A stretch of 64,000 bases of DNA from Gemmatimonadota bacterium (GTDB lineage Bacteria > Gemmatimonadota > Gemmatimonadetes > Longimicrobiales > Gaopeijiaceae), in assembly GCA_028873815.1 (NCBI GenBank), contig JAPPNN010000080.1, forward strand, positions 21,150 to 85,149, given 5' to 3'. This document shows, one piece after another, positions 8,421-15,982 of the stretch (position 1 is its first letter; each line of letters begins with the position of its first letter). A program made the translations under genes and the position numbers. Under the pieces are notes generated by a model. The model saw nothing but the letters and a program-made list of their open reading frames with translations. It was not told where the DNA came from and did not search any database.

Positions 8421-8763
8421 TTTTGACTTCCTCCATTTCTGCGCGGCCTTCGATTCGGGTCTTGAGATCGGCCATGCGGCCTGCCCAGAAGCCCGCGTAT
8501 TGCGTGGTCCACCGGTCGTAGACCAGTTGGATGGGGATGGGGTTGAAGAAGAGGTGTCGGACGCGCCCCTTCTTCCTCGACGTGATCAGACTGGCTGCTT
8601 CCAGGATTCCGAGGTGTTTCATCACAGCGATGCGGCTGATGTCGAAGTGCGACGCCACTGCCGTGACACTCATCCCTGGCACTGAACTCACCAGGTCGAG
8701 CATCCGGCGGCGGCTGGGGTGGGCCATCGCGGCGAGCACACGATCGAGCTGTGAAGTATCCAT
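8413..8763 (-). CDS. ArsR-family winged-helix repressor
   Basis: The product has 116 aa beginning MDTSQLDRVLAAMAHPSRRRMLDLV, the standard ArsR opening. The recognition helix region follows (MSVTAVASHFDISRIAVMKHLGILEAASLI), then a wing (RKKGRVRHLFF). There is no obvious metal-site cysteine cluster, so it may sense something other than metals. An upstream in-frame extension would run through the operator palindrome, so the ATG at 8763 is preferred. It lies 8 nt from the palindrome edge, which leaves room for almost no leader. It forms an operon with the AHSA1-type gene. Confidence 0.85.
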   Translation of the reverse strand: MDTSQLDRVLAAMAHPSRRRMLDLVSSVPGMSVTAVASHFDISRIAVMKHLGILEAASLITSRKKGRVRHLFFNPIPIQLVYDRWTTQYAGFWAGRMADLKTRIEGRAEMEEVKSA

Positions 8764-8771
8764 GCATTGAT

Positions 8772-8791
8772 ACGTAACCAAAAGGTTACGT
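8772..8791. promoter_or_regulatory. perfect palindrome, probable ArsR operator
   Basis: ACGTAACC-AAAA-GGTTACGT is a perfect 8-bp inverted repeat with a 4-nt centre, directly upstream of the arsR start. This is the expected place for autorepression. Confidence 0.7.
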
Positions 8792-8906
8792 GTTGTCAAC
8801 GGGCATTTCGCGATGGCAATGGCCTGGGCGTTTTACTCGGCACGAAGTGTCCAGAAAGGGGAGAAGCCCACTTGACTCCGATGTCACACCACAGTATGAC
8901 TACAGT

Positions 8907-9140
8907 ATGAAAATCACCATTTCACTTCCCGACGCGGTGTTCGCCTCGGCCGATTCCCTTGCGCAGCGGTTGAAGGTCTCCCGAAGCGCACTCTATGCGA
9001 CCGCGGTGGCGGAATACGTGGCGAAGCACCGTGACGCCGACGTCACCGCAAGGCTGAATTCCGTCTACGCTGATTCGCCCAGCGGAATCGATCCGGACAT
9101 GCGCCGGGCACAGGCTCGCTCGGTAGCCGAAGATTGGTAG
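8907..9140 (+). CDS. ribbon-helix-helix antitoxin (MazE-like)
   Basis: The product has 77 aa: MKITISLPDAVFASADSLAQ, then RLKVSRSALYATAVAEYVA, the beta-strand plus two helices of ribbon-helix-helix antitoxins, and a flexible acidic tail that would bind the toxin. It is followed with overlap by a MazF-type toxin. No good Shine-Dalgarno is seen at the ATG. Instead a direct repeat of ACAGTATGA (8891-8899 and 8902-8910) runs into the start codon. It may be a binding site for the antitoxin. Confidence 0.8.
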   Translation: MKITISLPDAVFASADSLAQRLKVSRSALYATAVAEYVAKHRDADVTARLNSVYADSPSGIDPDMRRAQARSVAEDW

Positions 9141-9478
9141 TCGCACGCCGGGAAGTATGGTGGGCGGACCTGGACGAGCCGCGCGAGTCCGAACCCGGCT
9201 TTCGGCGCCCCGTCCTCATCGTCCAGGCGGACGCATTCAACCGAAGCAGGCTCAGAACCGTAATCGGCGTGGCCCTTTCGTCGAATACGCGGCTCCTGGA
9301 CGCTCCGGGCAACGTGCTCCTTCAGGCGGCAAGCACCGGCCTCCCCAGGGACTCGGTCGCGAATGTCACCCAGCTGCTGACGATTGATGAAGACTACCTT
9401 ACCGACCGGGCCGGACAGGTTTCCCGGAGACTCATGGCGCGCGTCGAGAACGGGCTGAGGCTGGTGCTGGCGCTTTAG
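9134..9478 (+). CDS. mazF: MazF/PemK-type mRNA interferase toxin
   Basis: The product has 114 aa and starts at TTG 9134 inside the antitoxin gene (overlap to 9140). Family hallmarks are REVWWADLDEPRESEPGFRRPVLIVQADAFN near the N-terminus, the strand TVIGVALSSNTRL, and DSVANVTQLLTIDEDYL. MazF toxins are sequence-specific endoribonucleases that cut mRNA when the labile antitoxin is lost. The TTG start and lack of a separate ribosome site suggest that toxin yield depends on coupling to antitoxin translation. Assignment is secure; the RNA target cannot be read. Confidence 0.88.
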   Translation: MVVARREVWWADLDEPRESEPGFRRPVLIVQADAFNRSRLRTVIGVALSSNTRLLDAPGNVLLQAASTGLPRDSVANVTQLLTIDEDYLTDRAGQVSRRLMARVENGLRLVLAL

Positions 9479-9608
9479 GTCAGGCTCGATTCCGGTGACA
9501 CCAGCCCCACCCACGAAACCCCGCCCGCGAACACGTGTACGAATCACCATGCGCCGGTCGATCAAACAGAGGCTCGCCTGCGCATGACCTTCGGCCGGGA
9601 GAGTCGAC

Positions 9609-10106
9609 ATGAGCCGTCGGTTTTTCACCGGCGTGGCGATCTGCGGATCGCTGGTGGCCGCTCCAGCGTGCGATTGGGGTCTGTTCGACACGTCGCCCGA
9701 GCCGGCTACCCTGACCGTGACGGACTACGAGTTTCGGGTCGGTCAGAATCTCATCACAGGGCACCTTGCGATCTCGATCGAGAATCAGACCCGAGAGCTG
9801 GTTTGGTACCACGGTTGCGGGAGTAGTCTTGCTCGACTCGGATCCGAGGGCCAATGGCAGGGGGTCTGGGGTTCCATCTGCACCCTCTTGAAGGTGGAGG
9901 AGGTGCCGATCCGTCCCGGCGAGGTGCTCGAGACGACCGCGTCCATCTACGCACACATTGCGGAAGACTCAACAGGCTGGACCACCCCGATCGACGGCAC
10001 CTATCGACTCTGTGTTTTCATCCGCACGGCGCATGCGGGCGTGTCCACAGATGGATGCGATGGAGTTCTGTCCAAGTCGTTCCCGGTTGCGACGGAACCT
10101 GGGTAA
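9609..10106 (+). CDS. small lipoprotein, unknown function
   Basis: The product has 165 aa with a signal peptide ending in a lipobox-like APAC at residues 18-21 (MSRRFFTGVAICGSLVAAPAC), suggesting a membrane lipoprotein. The mature chain looks like an Ig-like beta-sandwich: TLTVTDYEFRVGQNLITGHLAISIENQT and YRLCVFIRTAHAG, with several cysteines. GGGAGAG precedes the ATG. The next gene starts 13 bp after its stop, so the two are likely co-expressed. I do not recognise the family. Confidence 0.65.
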   Translation: MSRRFFTGVAICGSLVAAPACDWGLFDTSPEPATLTVTDYEFRVGQNLITGHLAISIENQTRELVWYHGCGSSLARLGSEGQWQGVWGSICTLLKVEEVPIRPGEVLETTASIYAHIAEDSTGWTTPIDGTYRLCVFIRTAHAGVSTDGCDGVLSKSFPVATEPG

Positions 10107-10119
10107 CCGGAGGCCACCC

Positions 10120-10740
10120 ATGTTCGAGCACTTCCTGCCCTTCATCGTGACTGCCGTGCTCGGCTTCGTGGTGCAGCCGCCGATCACCGAAGTCGGGTTC
10201 CATGGAGGGCCACACTGGCCCGACACCTCCAAGCGCGAATTGCACGTGATGGTCGGGGCCACGGCCCATACCCCCCTGGATGACCGATTCGGTGTCCAGT
10301 TCGGCGCCGCGTACACGCAGCGAGGACGCTCGTGGTCGTGCTGGTTGATTACCTGCTTTGAGGATTGGGACCGGGGCTACACCCAAAGCGATTTCATCGA
10401 CATGTCGTTACTCGGCCAGGTACGGTTGCCGCTGGACGACGCCGTTGGCCTGCAGGCCGTGCTCGGGCCCAAGTACGGAGTTGAGGTGGTGTGCCGCAGC
10501 GAGAACCACACGCAGGGGACGGAAAGAGAGTGCTCCCGCCCGATCGGTGCGAGATACGATGTACGGCTCGTTGCTGGCGTCGGCGTGGCGATCCAGGCGT
10601 CCCCGCGCGTCGACGTGACGGTCAACTATCGCTACGGCTTCGACCTGCAGCAGTGGGGATTCTGGGACTGGGTAGACGGAGATAGCGACCAGTTCGAGTC
10701 CTCGCTGATCGCGGGCGTCACCTATCGGATTGCGCGCTAG
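10120..10740 (+). CDS. outer-membrane beta-barrel-like protein
   Basis: The product has 206 aa. GGAGG lies 6 nt upstream of the ATG at 10120, which decides this start over longer frames. After a hydrophobic N-terminus the sequence alternates as in small OmpA/opacity-type barrels: LHVMVGATAHTPLDDRFGVQFGAAYTQRG, MSLLGQVRLPLDDAVGLQAVLGPKYG, VRLVAGVGVAIQASPRVDVTVNYRYGF, and a final LIAGVTYRIAR. It probably forms an operon with the lipoprotein before it. Function is unknown. Confidence 0.65.
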   Translation: MFEHFLPFIVTAVLGFVVQPPITEVGFHGGPHWPDTSKRELHVMVGATAHTPLDDRFGVQFGAAYTQRGRSWSCWLITCFEDWDRGYTQSDFIDMSLLGQVRLPLDDAVGLQAVLGPKYGVEVVCRSENHTQGTERECSRPIGARYDVRLVAGVGVAIQASPRVDVTVNYRYGFDLQQWGFWDWVDGDSDQFESSLIAGVTYRIAR

Positions 10741-10998
10741 CCTGAAGACAGATGCGCTGGTGACGAACGGCTGTCACTCCAGCCCCTCGGTGCACGCCCG
10801 ATCCAATCCAAAGGCGTCTCCAACCGGGAAAATCAAAAGGGCAATTTTCGTTATTCCCGTTTGTACGCCAAGACGGCCGACGCTGTGGTCGCCCCCCGGC
10901 CACCCCCAGTCCGTAGTCCCCCAAAAAGGGGATACCACTGCCCCCTGGCTGACGAGAGCTTGGTCATTCCAACCGACATCTCGAACCAGGAGGTGAAC
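10741..10998 (+). promoter_or_regulatory. leader region of the LRR/Ig cluster
   Basis: No gene is seen in these 258 bp. An AT-rich patch at 10826-10862 is flanked by CGGGAA and TTCCCG arms. A hairpin at 10913-10935 has the form GTA-(G)-TCCCC-CAAAAA-GGGGA-TAC, and AGGAGGT at 10988-10994 precedes the next start. It is a likely promoter plus structured 5' leader; the exact promoter was not identified. Confidence 0.4.
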
Positions 10999-11598
10999 GT
11001 GAAAAGAGTGCCGACATACCGCGGGGGCAGCGCCGAAGCGCCCCCCATCTTCGTCCTTGCCTTGACAATCGCAGCGACGGGCTTGATCCCATTCCCGCTC
11101 GCGGCCCAGAACACCGGAGACCGGGTCCGGGTGACGACCTCGACGATGGTCGCGGTCGGCGAAGTAACCACAGTGAACCGGTCGGGCTTCCAGGTGCAGG
11201 ACCGGGGGGCCCTGCACTCCTTCTCCTACGACGACATCGCGCGCCTGGAGCGGAGCGCGGGCCGACAGTCCCAGTGGAAGAGGGGACTGATGTACGGCGG
11301 TGGCACCGGGGTTGGGGCGGGCGTCCTGTACGGAGCCCTCGTAAGCAGCACCTGCGACGTCCTGACGCTCGGCACCGCCAGCAACGAGTGTGCCGAGACC
11401 GGAGCGCAGGTGGCGCTGCTCGCCGGTCTGACATGGGGTGCGGCCGGGGGCCTCGTCGGAGCAGGCGTCGGTGCCCTGATCAGGCGCGAGGCGTGGGACG
11501 ACATCCCGTTCGCCGGAACGCGCCTGAGCCTTACGCCCATCGTCGCGCCCCGCCCGTCCACCGGTGGCGTGTCCCTCGGCCTGAGGATACTCCATTGA
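10999..11598 (+). CDS. exported protein with glycine-rich hydrophobic segments
   Basis: The product has 199 aa. The GTG at 10999 is chosen because AGGAGGT lies 5 nt upstream and a signal-like segment follows (FVLALTIAATGLIPFPLAAQ). A small beta-rich part follows (GDRVRVTT...VGEVTTVNRSGFQVQD...SYDDIARLERS), then two glycine-zipper-like hydrophobic stretches (GLMYGGGTGVGAGVLYGALV and LLAGLTWGAAGGLVGAGVGALI). The latter suggest membrane insertion or oligomerisation. Its stop overlaps the next gene as TTGA, so it is the first member of the coupled LRR/Ig cluster. The family is unrecognised. Confidence 0.65.
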   Translation: MKRVPTYRGGSAEAPPIFVLALTIAATGLIPFPLAAQNTGDRVRVTTSTMVAVGEVTTVNRSGFQVQDRGALHSFSYDDIARLERSAGRQSQWKRGLMYGGGTGVGAGVLYGALVSSTCDVLTLGTASNECAETGAQVALLAGLTWGAAGGLVGAGVGALIRREAWDDIPFAGTRLSLTPIVAPRPSTGGVSLGLRILH

Positions 11599-13004
11599 CT
11601 CCCTCAGCCCCATCGGTCGGTCGGGGCTCGCGGCACTCATCGGCCCCCTGGCGCCCACTGCTCACTCGCTGCGCATTGCTCCTGTCCCTGACCGCGTGCG
11701 GCGGCGGCGAGTCCGGCACCGCGCCAACCGACGACAACCAGGCCCCGACTGCCGTGGGCTCGATCCCGGCCCAGACGGTGACGGCCGGTGAAATCGTCAC
11801 CGTTGAACTGACGTCGTATTTCAACGACCCCGACGGGGACGCGCTCACCTACGCCGCCACGACGTCCGCGCCCGCGATCGCGTCGCCGACGGTTTCCGGT
11901 GGCACACTGACGATCGCCGGCGTGTCCGACGGTACGGCGACGATCACCGTAACCGCCAGCGATCCCGGGGGGCTGACCGCGACCCAGAACGCGTCCGTCA
12001 CCGTCGAGCGCCCCAACGCGGCCCCGACAACCTCCGGCACGATCCCGGCCCAGGTCATCGAGGCCGGCAAGGAGGTCTCCTTCAACCTTGCCGAGTACTT
12101 CAGCGACCCCGACGGGGATGCGCTGACCTTTGTGGCTTCCTCGTCCAACACCGGCGTTGCGACCACGCAGGTTTCGGGCACCCTGCTCACCGTCGTCGGC
12201 GTGGCGCCCGGCGATGCCACGGTGACCGCAACGGCCACCGACCCGGGCGACCTGTCCGCGGAACAGACGTTCATGGTGACGGTGCAGGAGGCGTCGATGG
12301 ACCGGCAGATCCTGACCACCCTCTACATCGCAACCGAGGGGGCGAGCTGGAAAACCAACACGAACTGGCTGAGCGATGGGGCGCTCGGAACTTGGTACGG
12401 CGTCACGACCGACGACGACGACCGCGTCACGCACGTGGAGCTGCCGGACAACCGCCTGGACAACTCGATTCCGCGCGAAATCGGCGGCTTGAGCCAGCTC
12501 GTCCGCCTGGACCTGCGTGACAACAGCATGGAGGGAATGATCCCGCGCCAGCTGGGAGATCTCGAGAACCTGGAATGGCTCGACCTCAGCGATAGCCACT
12601 TCTTCGCGCGCGGCACGCTGCCCCCCGAGTTCGGCAATCTGAAAAAGCTGAAGCACCTCGACCTGAGCGAGATCATCTGGTGGTCCGGCGACGATCCGAC
12701 CATTCCGCCGGAATGGGGAGGCATGGAGAGCCTTGAGAGGCTGGACCTGGCCCATCTCGGACTGCGGGGCAGAGTCCCCACCCAGCTGGGCAATCTCAAG
12801 AATCTGAAGTGGCTCGACATCAGCTACAACGTCTTCGAGGGCTCGATTCCGCGCGAGTTCATGAATCTCAAGCTGGAGAAGTTTCACTGGGTGGCCACAC
12901 AGCAGCTATGCGCTCCCGCCGACGAGGAATTCCAGGCCTGGCTCAACTCGATTCCGGACCAGAAGGGACACCGGACCTGTGCTTCGGGTGGTTCGGATGG
13001 ATAG
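11595..13004 (+). CDS. lipoprotein with two Ig/cadherin-like domains and plant-type LRRs (copy 1)
   Basis: The product has 469 aa from a TTG at 11595 that overlaps the previous stop (TTGA), with GAGGA just upstream. The lipobox LTAC follows a short signal peptide, then Gly/Ser. Two about 90-aa repeats follow, each with a YFNDPDGDALTY-type motif and DPGGLTA before the last strand, resembling calcium-binding cadherin/Ig-like modules. From about residue 235 there is the LRR N-cap (LYIATEGASW, ALGTWYGVTTDD) and about five LRRs of the L-x-x-L-x-L-x-x-N-x-(L/M)-x-G-x-IP type. The C-cap is CAPADEEFQAWLNSI. It is probably surface-exposed and ligand-binding. Partner and ligand are unknown. Confidence 0.85.
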   Translation: MTPSAPSVGRGSRHSSAPWRPLLTRCALLLSLTACGGGESGTAPTDDNQAPTAVGSIPAQTVTAGEIVTVELTSYFNDPDGDALTYAATTSAPAIASPTVSGGTLTIAGVSDGTATITVTASDPGGLTATQNASVTVERPNAAPTTSGTIPAQVIEAGKEVSFNLAEYFSDPDGDALTFVASSSNTGVATTQVSGTLLTVVGVAPGDATVTATATDPGDLSAEQTFMVTVQEASMDRQILTTLYIATEGASWKTNTNWLSDGALGTWYGVTTDDDDRVTHVELPDNRLDNSIPREIGGLSQLVRLDLRDNSMEGMIPRQLGDLENLEWLDLSDSHFFARGTLPPEFGNLKKLKHLDLSEIIWWSGDDPTIPPEWGGMESLERLDLAHLGLRGRVPTQLGNLKNLKWLDISYNVFEGSIPREFMNLKLEKFHWVATQQLCAPADEEFQAWLNSIPDQKGHRTCASGGSDG

Positions 13005-14391
13005 ACGCAAGGCTGCGGACCGGCGCGGCACGGGCACGCTCGGCGTGGCGAGATCCCGCTCGCTCCTCCTGCTGTGGCTCGCGTGGATCGCCGCCTGCGG
13101 AGGAGACGGCGGCGGCACCGCCCCGTCGGAGGACAACCAGGCGCCGGCCGCGGTGGGCTCGATTCCAGCCCAGACGCTGACGGCCGGGGAGGTCGTGACG
13201 CTCGATCTCGCGGCCGCTTTCAATGATCCCGACGGCGACGCGCTGACCTACTCGGCCACGACGTCCAATCCGGCGGTCGCCTCGCCGACGGTTTCGGGCA
13301 ACACATTGACGATCGCCGGCGTCTCCGAGGGGTCGGCGGCGGTCACCGCAACCGCGACCGACCCGGGGGGCCTGACGGCGACACAGAACGTGGCGGTGAA
13401 CGTGCAGCGTCCCAACGCGGCCCCCACCCCCGCCGGCACGATATCGGCGCAAGTCATGGAGGTCGGCGGGCAGGTCACGGTCAATCTCGCGGACTACTTC
13501 AACGATCCCGACGGGGACGCGCTGAGCTATTCGGCCACTTCGTCCAGTACCGCGGTGGCGACGGCGCAGGTCGTGGGCAGCATCATGACCATCGCAGGCC
13601 GGACTGCCGGCGACGCGACGGTGACGGCCACGGCGACAGATCCCGGCGGCCTCTCCGCCAGCCAGACGGTGACGGTGACGGTGGAAGAGCCGTCCATGGA
13701 CCGGGAGATCCTGAGCACGCTCTTCATCGACACGAACGGAGCCGGTTGGGCCAACAGCAGCGGGTGGCTGACCGAGGCCGCGCTGGGCACCTGGTACGGA
13801 GTCTCGGCCGACGATCTGGACCGCGTCGTCGCGCTGGAACTGCCGGACAACCGCCTGGATAACTCGATTCCGCGCGAGCTCGGCGGACTGACGCAGCTCG
13901 TCCGGCTGGACCTGAGCGAAAACAACATGGAGGGCATGATTCCCCACGAGCTGGGCGATCTGGAGAACCTCGAATGGCTTGATCTGAGCAACAGCCTCTT
14001 CTTCGCCCGCGGTACGATTCCGGGTGAACTCGGCAACCTCAAGAAGCTGAAATGGCTAGACCTCAGCGAGACCCGCTTCTTTGGCCGAGTCGCCCTTCCC
14101 GGTCAAATCGTCAACCTGGAGAGCCTCGAAAGGCTTGACCTGCGATATGCAAGTCTCGAGGGCAAGCTCCCTGCCAAGCTGGGTGATCTGACGAACCTGA
14201 AGTGGCTGGATATCAGCCGGAACTGGTTCGAGGGCGAGCTCCCCCGCGAGTGGATCAAGCTCAAGCTCGACTACTTCCATTGGAAGCCCATCATCGACGA
14301 CGTCGATCTCTGTGCTCCCGCCGACGAGGAGTTCCAGACGTGGCTCAATTCGATAGCCGACCACGAGGGCGGTCGGACCTGCGGTGGATAA
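12997..14391 (+). CDS. lipoprotein with two Ig/cadherin-like domains and plant-type LRRs (copy 2)
   Basis: The product has 464 aa and is a tandem paralogue of the gene before it, overlapping its stop by 8 bp (ATG at 12997). It has the same architecture: lipobox IAAC, two DPDGDAL(T/S)Y modules, an LRR N-cap with ALGTWYGVSADD, LRRs, and CAPADEEFQTWLNSI at the end. Long stretches are almost identical in DNA (for example 12441 onward against 13840 onward), while the N-terminal signal and some LRR faces differ. This fits duplication followed by divergence of the binding surface. It is the third gene in the coupled cluster. Confidence 0.85.
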   Translation: MDRRKAADRRGTGTLGVARSRSLLLLWLAWIAACGGDGGGTAPSEDNQAPAAVGSIPAQTLTAGEVVTLDLAAAFNDPDGDALTYSATTSNPAVASPTVSGNTLTIAGVSEGSAAVTATATDPGGLTATQNVAVNVQRPNAAPTPAGTISAQVMEVGGQVTVNLADYFNDPDGDALSYSATSSSTAVATAQVVGSIMTIAGRTAGDATVTATATDPGGLSASQTVTVTVEEPSMDREILSTLFIDTNGAGWANSSGWLTEAALGTWYGVSADDLDRVVALELPDNRLDNSIPRELGGLTQLVRLDLSENNMEGMIPHELGDLENLEWLDLSNSLFFARGTIPGELGNLKKLKWLDLSETRFFGRVALPGQIVNLESLERLDLRYASLEGKLPAKLGDLTNLKWLDISRNWFEGELPREWIKLKLDYFHWKPIIDDVDLCAPADEEFQTWLNSIADHEGGRTCGG

Positions 14392-14401
14392 GGAGGATGA
14401 C

Positions 14402-15967
14402 ATGAATAAGCAATTGTGGCCCCGGAAATCCGTCCGGGGGAGGTCCCAGGCATCCGTCCGGGGGAAGCTGCAGGCATCCGTCCGGGGACGGGCTCGCGCA
14501 GCAGCCGCGGCAACCGCCCTGGCGCTCGTGCTTGCCGGGTCCGCGGCCCCGGTGTTCGCCCAGGACCTTCGAGCTCCCGAGGCGGCCGGTTCCATTCCCG
14601 CCCAGACCGTCTCCGCGGGCCAAGCCGCATCGATCGACCTGGTTCGGTTCTTCCGCGACGCCGATGGAGATGCGCTGGCCTACGCGGCGACGGTCTCGAA
14701 CGCGGCGACAGCCACGGTTTCCGTGTCGGGCAACGTCCTGACGATTACCGGCGTGGCGCCCGGCACGGTGGTCGTCACGGTCTTCGCCAGCGACCCCGGC
14801 GGTCTATCGGCTACGCAGCGCACCAGGGTCACGGTCGAGACGCCCAACCAGGCGCCGGCACCCGTCGGGACGATCCCGCCCCAGGCCCTCGGTCCGGGCC
14901 AATGGATCGCCATCGCCGTCTCTTCCTACTTTCGCGATCCCGAGGGGGCGATCCTGAGCTTCTCGGCGACAACCTCCGACACGCGCGTCGTCGGCGTCGA
15001 GGTTGCGGGCGACATCGTCACGATGACGCAGGCGGGCACGGGAGCAGCGATTGTCAACGTCGTGGCGCGTGATCCCGGCGGTCTGCCGGCTCGACAGGGC
15101 ATCACGGTGACCGTGGGGGCGGTTGCCGCAGCGCCCGCTGTGGCACCTGCCGCCCAACCGCCCGAGCCTGCCCGGCCCGAGCGCGCCGCTCCCGCACCGA
15201 CACGGCCCCAGCCGGCGCAACCCGGCGCACCCGCCGCACCCGTCGACGAGGCGGGTGCCCAGGCCCAGAGCGCGGTAGATGCCCGGCAACCCACTCCCTT
15301 CCCGCCGCGCCTGCTGACGGGTTTCGTGGAATCGACGGGGTATACGCTAGCCCAGGGCCGGGGGCACATAAGCGCTGGCTACCTGGGCGCCAACCCCTTG
15401 GCGCAGCTGGCGCCGCTGGGGGACTTCCTGCCCGGTGCGGGTCAGGTGTCCTACGGCTTGACCGACGATCTCACTGTTACCGCCGGTTCCGGTTACTTCT
15501 ACTACAACGTGGGCGCCGGCGACCTCGACCTCTTCCCCTACTTCGCGCCGAAGTACCGCGCATGGCACAACGATCAGACTTCGGTTGCCGTCACGGGCTA
15601 TGCGGGGCTCTGGCTCGCAGAGGAGACCGTGACCTACTACGGCGGCTCCGTTGCGGGCTCGATCGCGGTGGACGACGCGCTCAGCCTGCACGCTTCCGGC
15701 GGAATGCTGGGGATTTCAGTAACCGCCTTCGGCGAAACGTTCAACGAGCAGATCGGCGTCATGGCGGTCGGTGGCGACTTCCACGTGACCCCGGAACTGG
15801 GGCTGGCCGGTGAATTCCGGCGGGTCGGGTTCGAGGACGGAAGCAACGTCGTCACCGCCGGCCTGCGGTTCCTCCGATCGGCCATCGGCGCCGAGGCGGG
15901 TCTCGCCTACTTCCTGGAGGACGAGGCGGAGATCCGCCCGATCGTGAACCTGGCATACCGATTCTAG
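14402..15967 (+). CDS. Ig-repeat / Pro-Ala linker / beta-barrel outer-membrane protein
   Basis: The product has 521 aa. AAGGAGG at 14390-14396 fixes the ATG at 14402. The signal peptide has an unusually long basic n-region made of three repeats (SVRGRSQA, SVRGKLQA, SVRGRARA), then a hydrophobic core and VFAQ cleavage. Two Ig/cadherin-like modules (RDADGDALAY, DPGGLSA; RDPEGAILSF, DPGGLPA) share the design of the two lipoproteins upstream. A Pro/Ala-rich linker at about 240-295 leads to a C-terminal barrel (GQVSYGLTDDLTVTAGSGYFYYN, FAPKYRAW, and a terminal VNLAYRF ending in an aromatic residue, as in outer-membrane proteins). It may anchor or organise the LRR lipoproteins. Confidence 0.8.
   Translation: MNKQLWPRKSVRGRSQASVRGKLQASVRGRARAAAAATALALVLAGSAAPVFAQDLRAPEAAGSIPAQTVSAGQAASIDLVRFFRDADGDALAYAATVSNAATATVSVSGNVLTITGVAPGTVVVTVFASDPGGLSATQRTRVTVETPNQAPAPVGTIPPQALGPGQWIAIAVSSYFRDPEGAILSFSATTSDTRVVGVEVAGDIVTMTQAGTGAAIVNVVARDPGGLPARQGITVTVGAVAAAPAVAPAAQPPEPARPERAAPAPTRPQPAQPGAPAAPVDEAGAQAQSAVDARQPTPFPPRLLTGFVESTGYTLAQGRGHISAGYLGANPLAQLAPLGDFLPGAGQVSYGLTDDLTVTAGSGYFYYNVGAGDLDLFPYFAPKYRAWHNDQTSVAVTGYAGLWLAEETVTYYGGSVAGSIAVDDALSLHASGGMLGISVTAFGETFNEQIGVMAVGGDFHVTPELGLAGEFRRVGFEDGSNVVTAGLRFLRSAIGAEAGLAYFLEDEAEIRPIVNLAYRF
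14426..14490 (+). repeat. 24-bp tandem repeat inside a signal peptide
   Basis: Three consecutive units of about 24 bp (14426-14449, 14450-14473, and 14474 onward, partial) share the core ATCCGTCCGGGG. They encode repeated (A/K)SVRG blocks in the n-region of the barrel protein's signal peptide. Confidence 0.8.
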
Positions 15968-15982
15968 TTAGCAGATGTCCGT

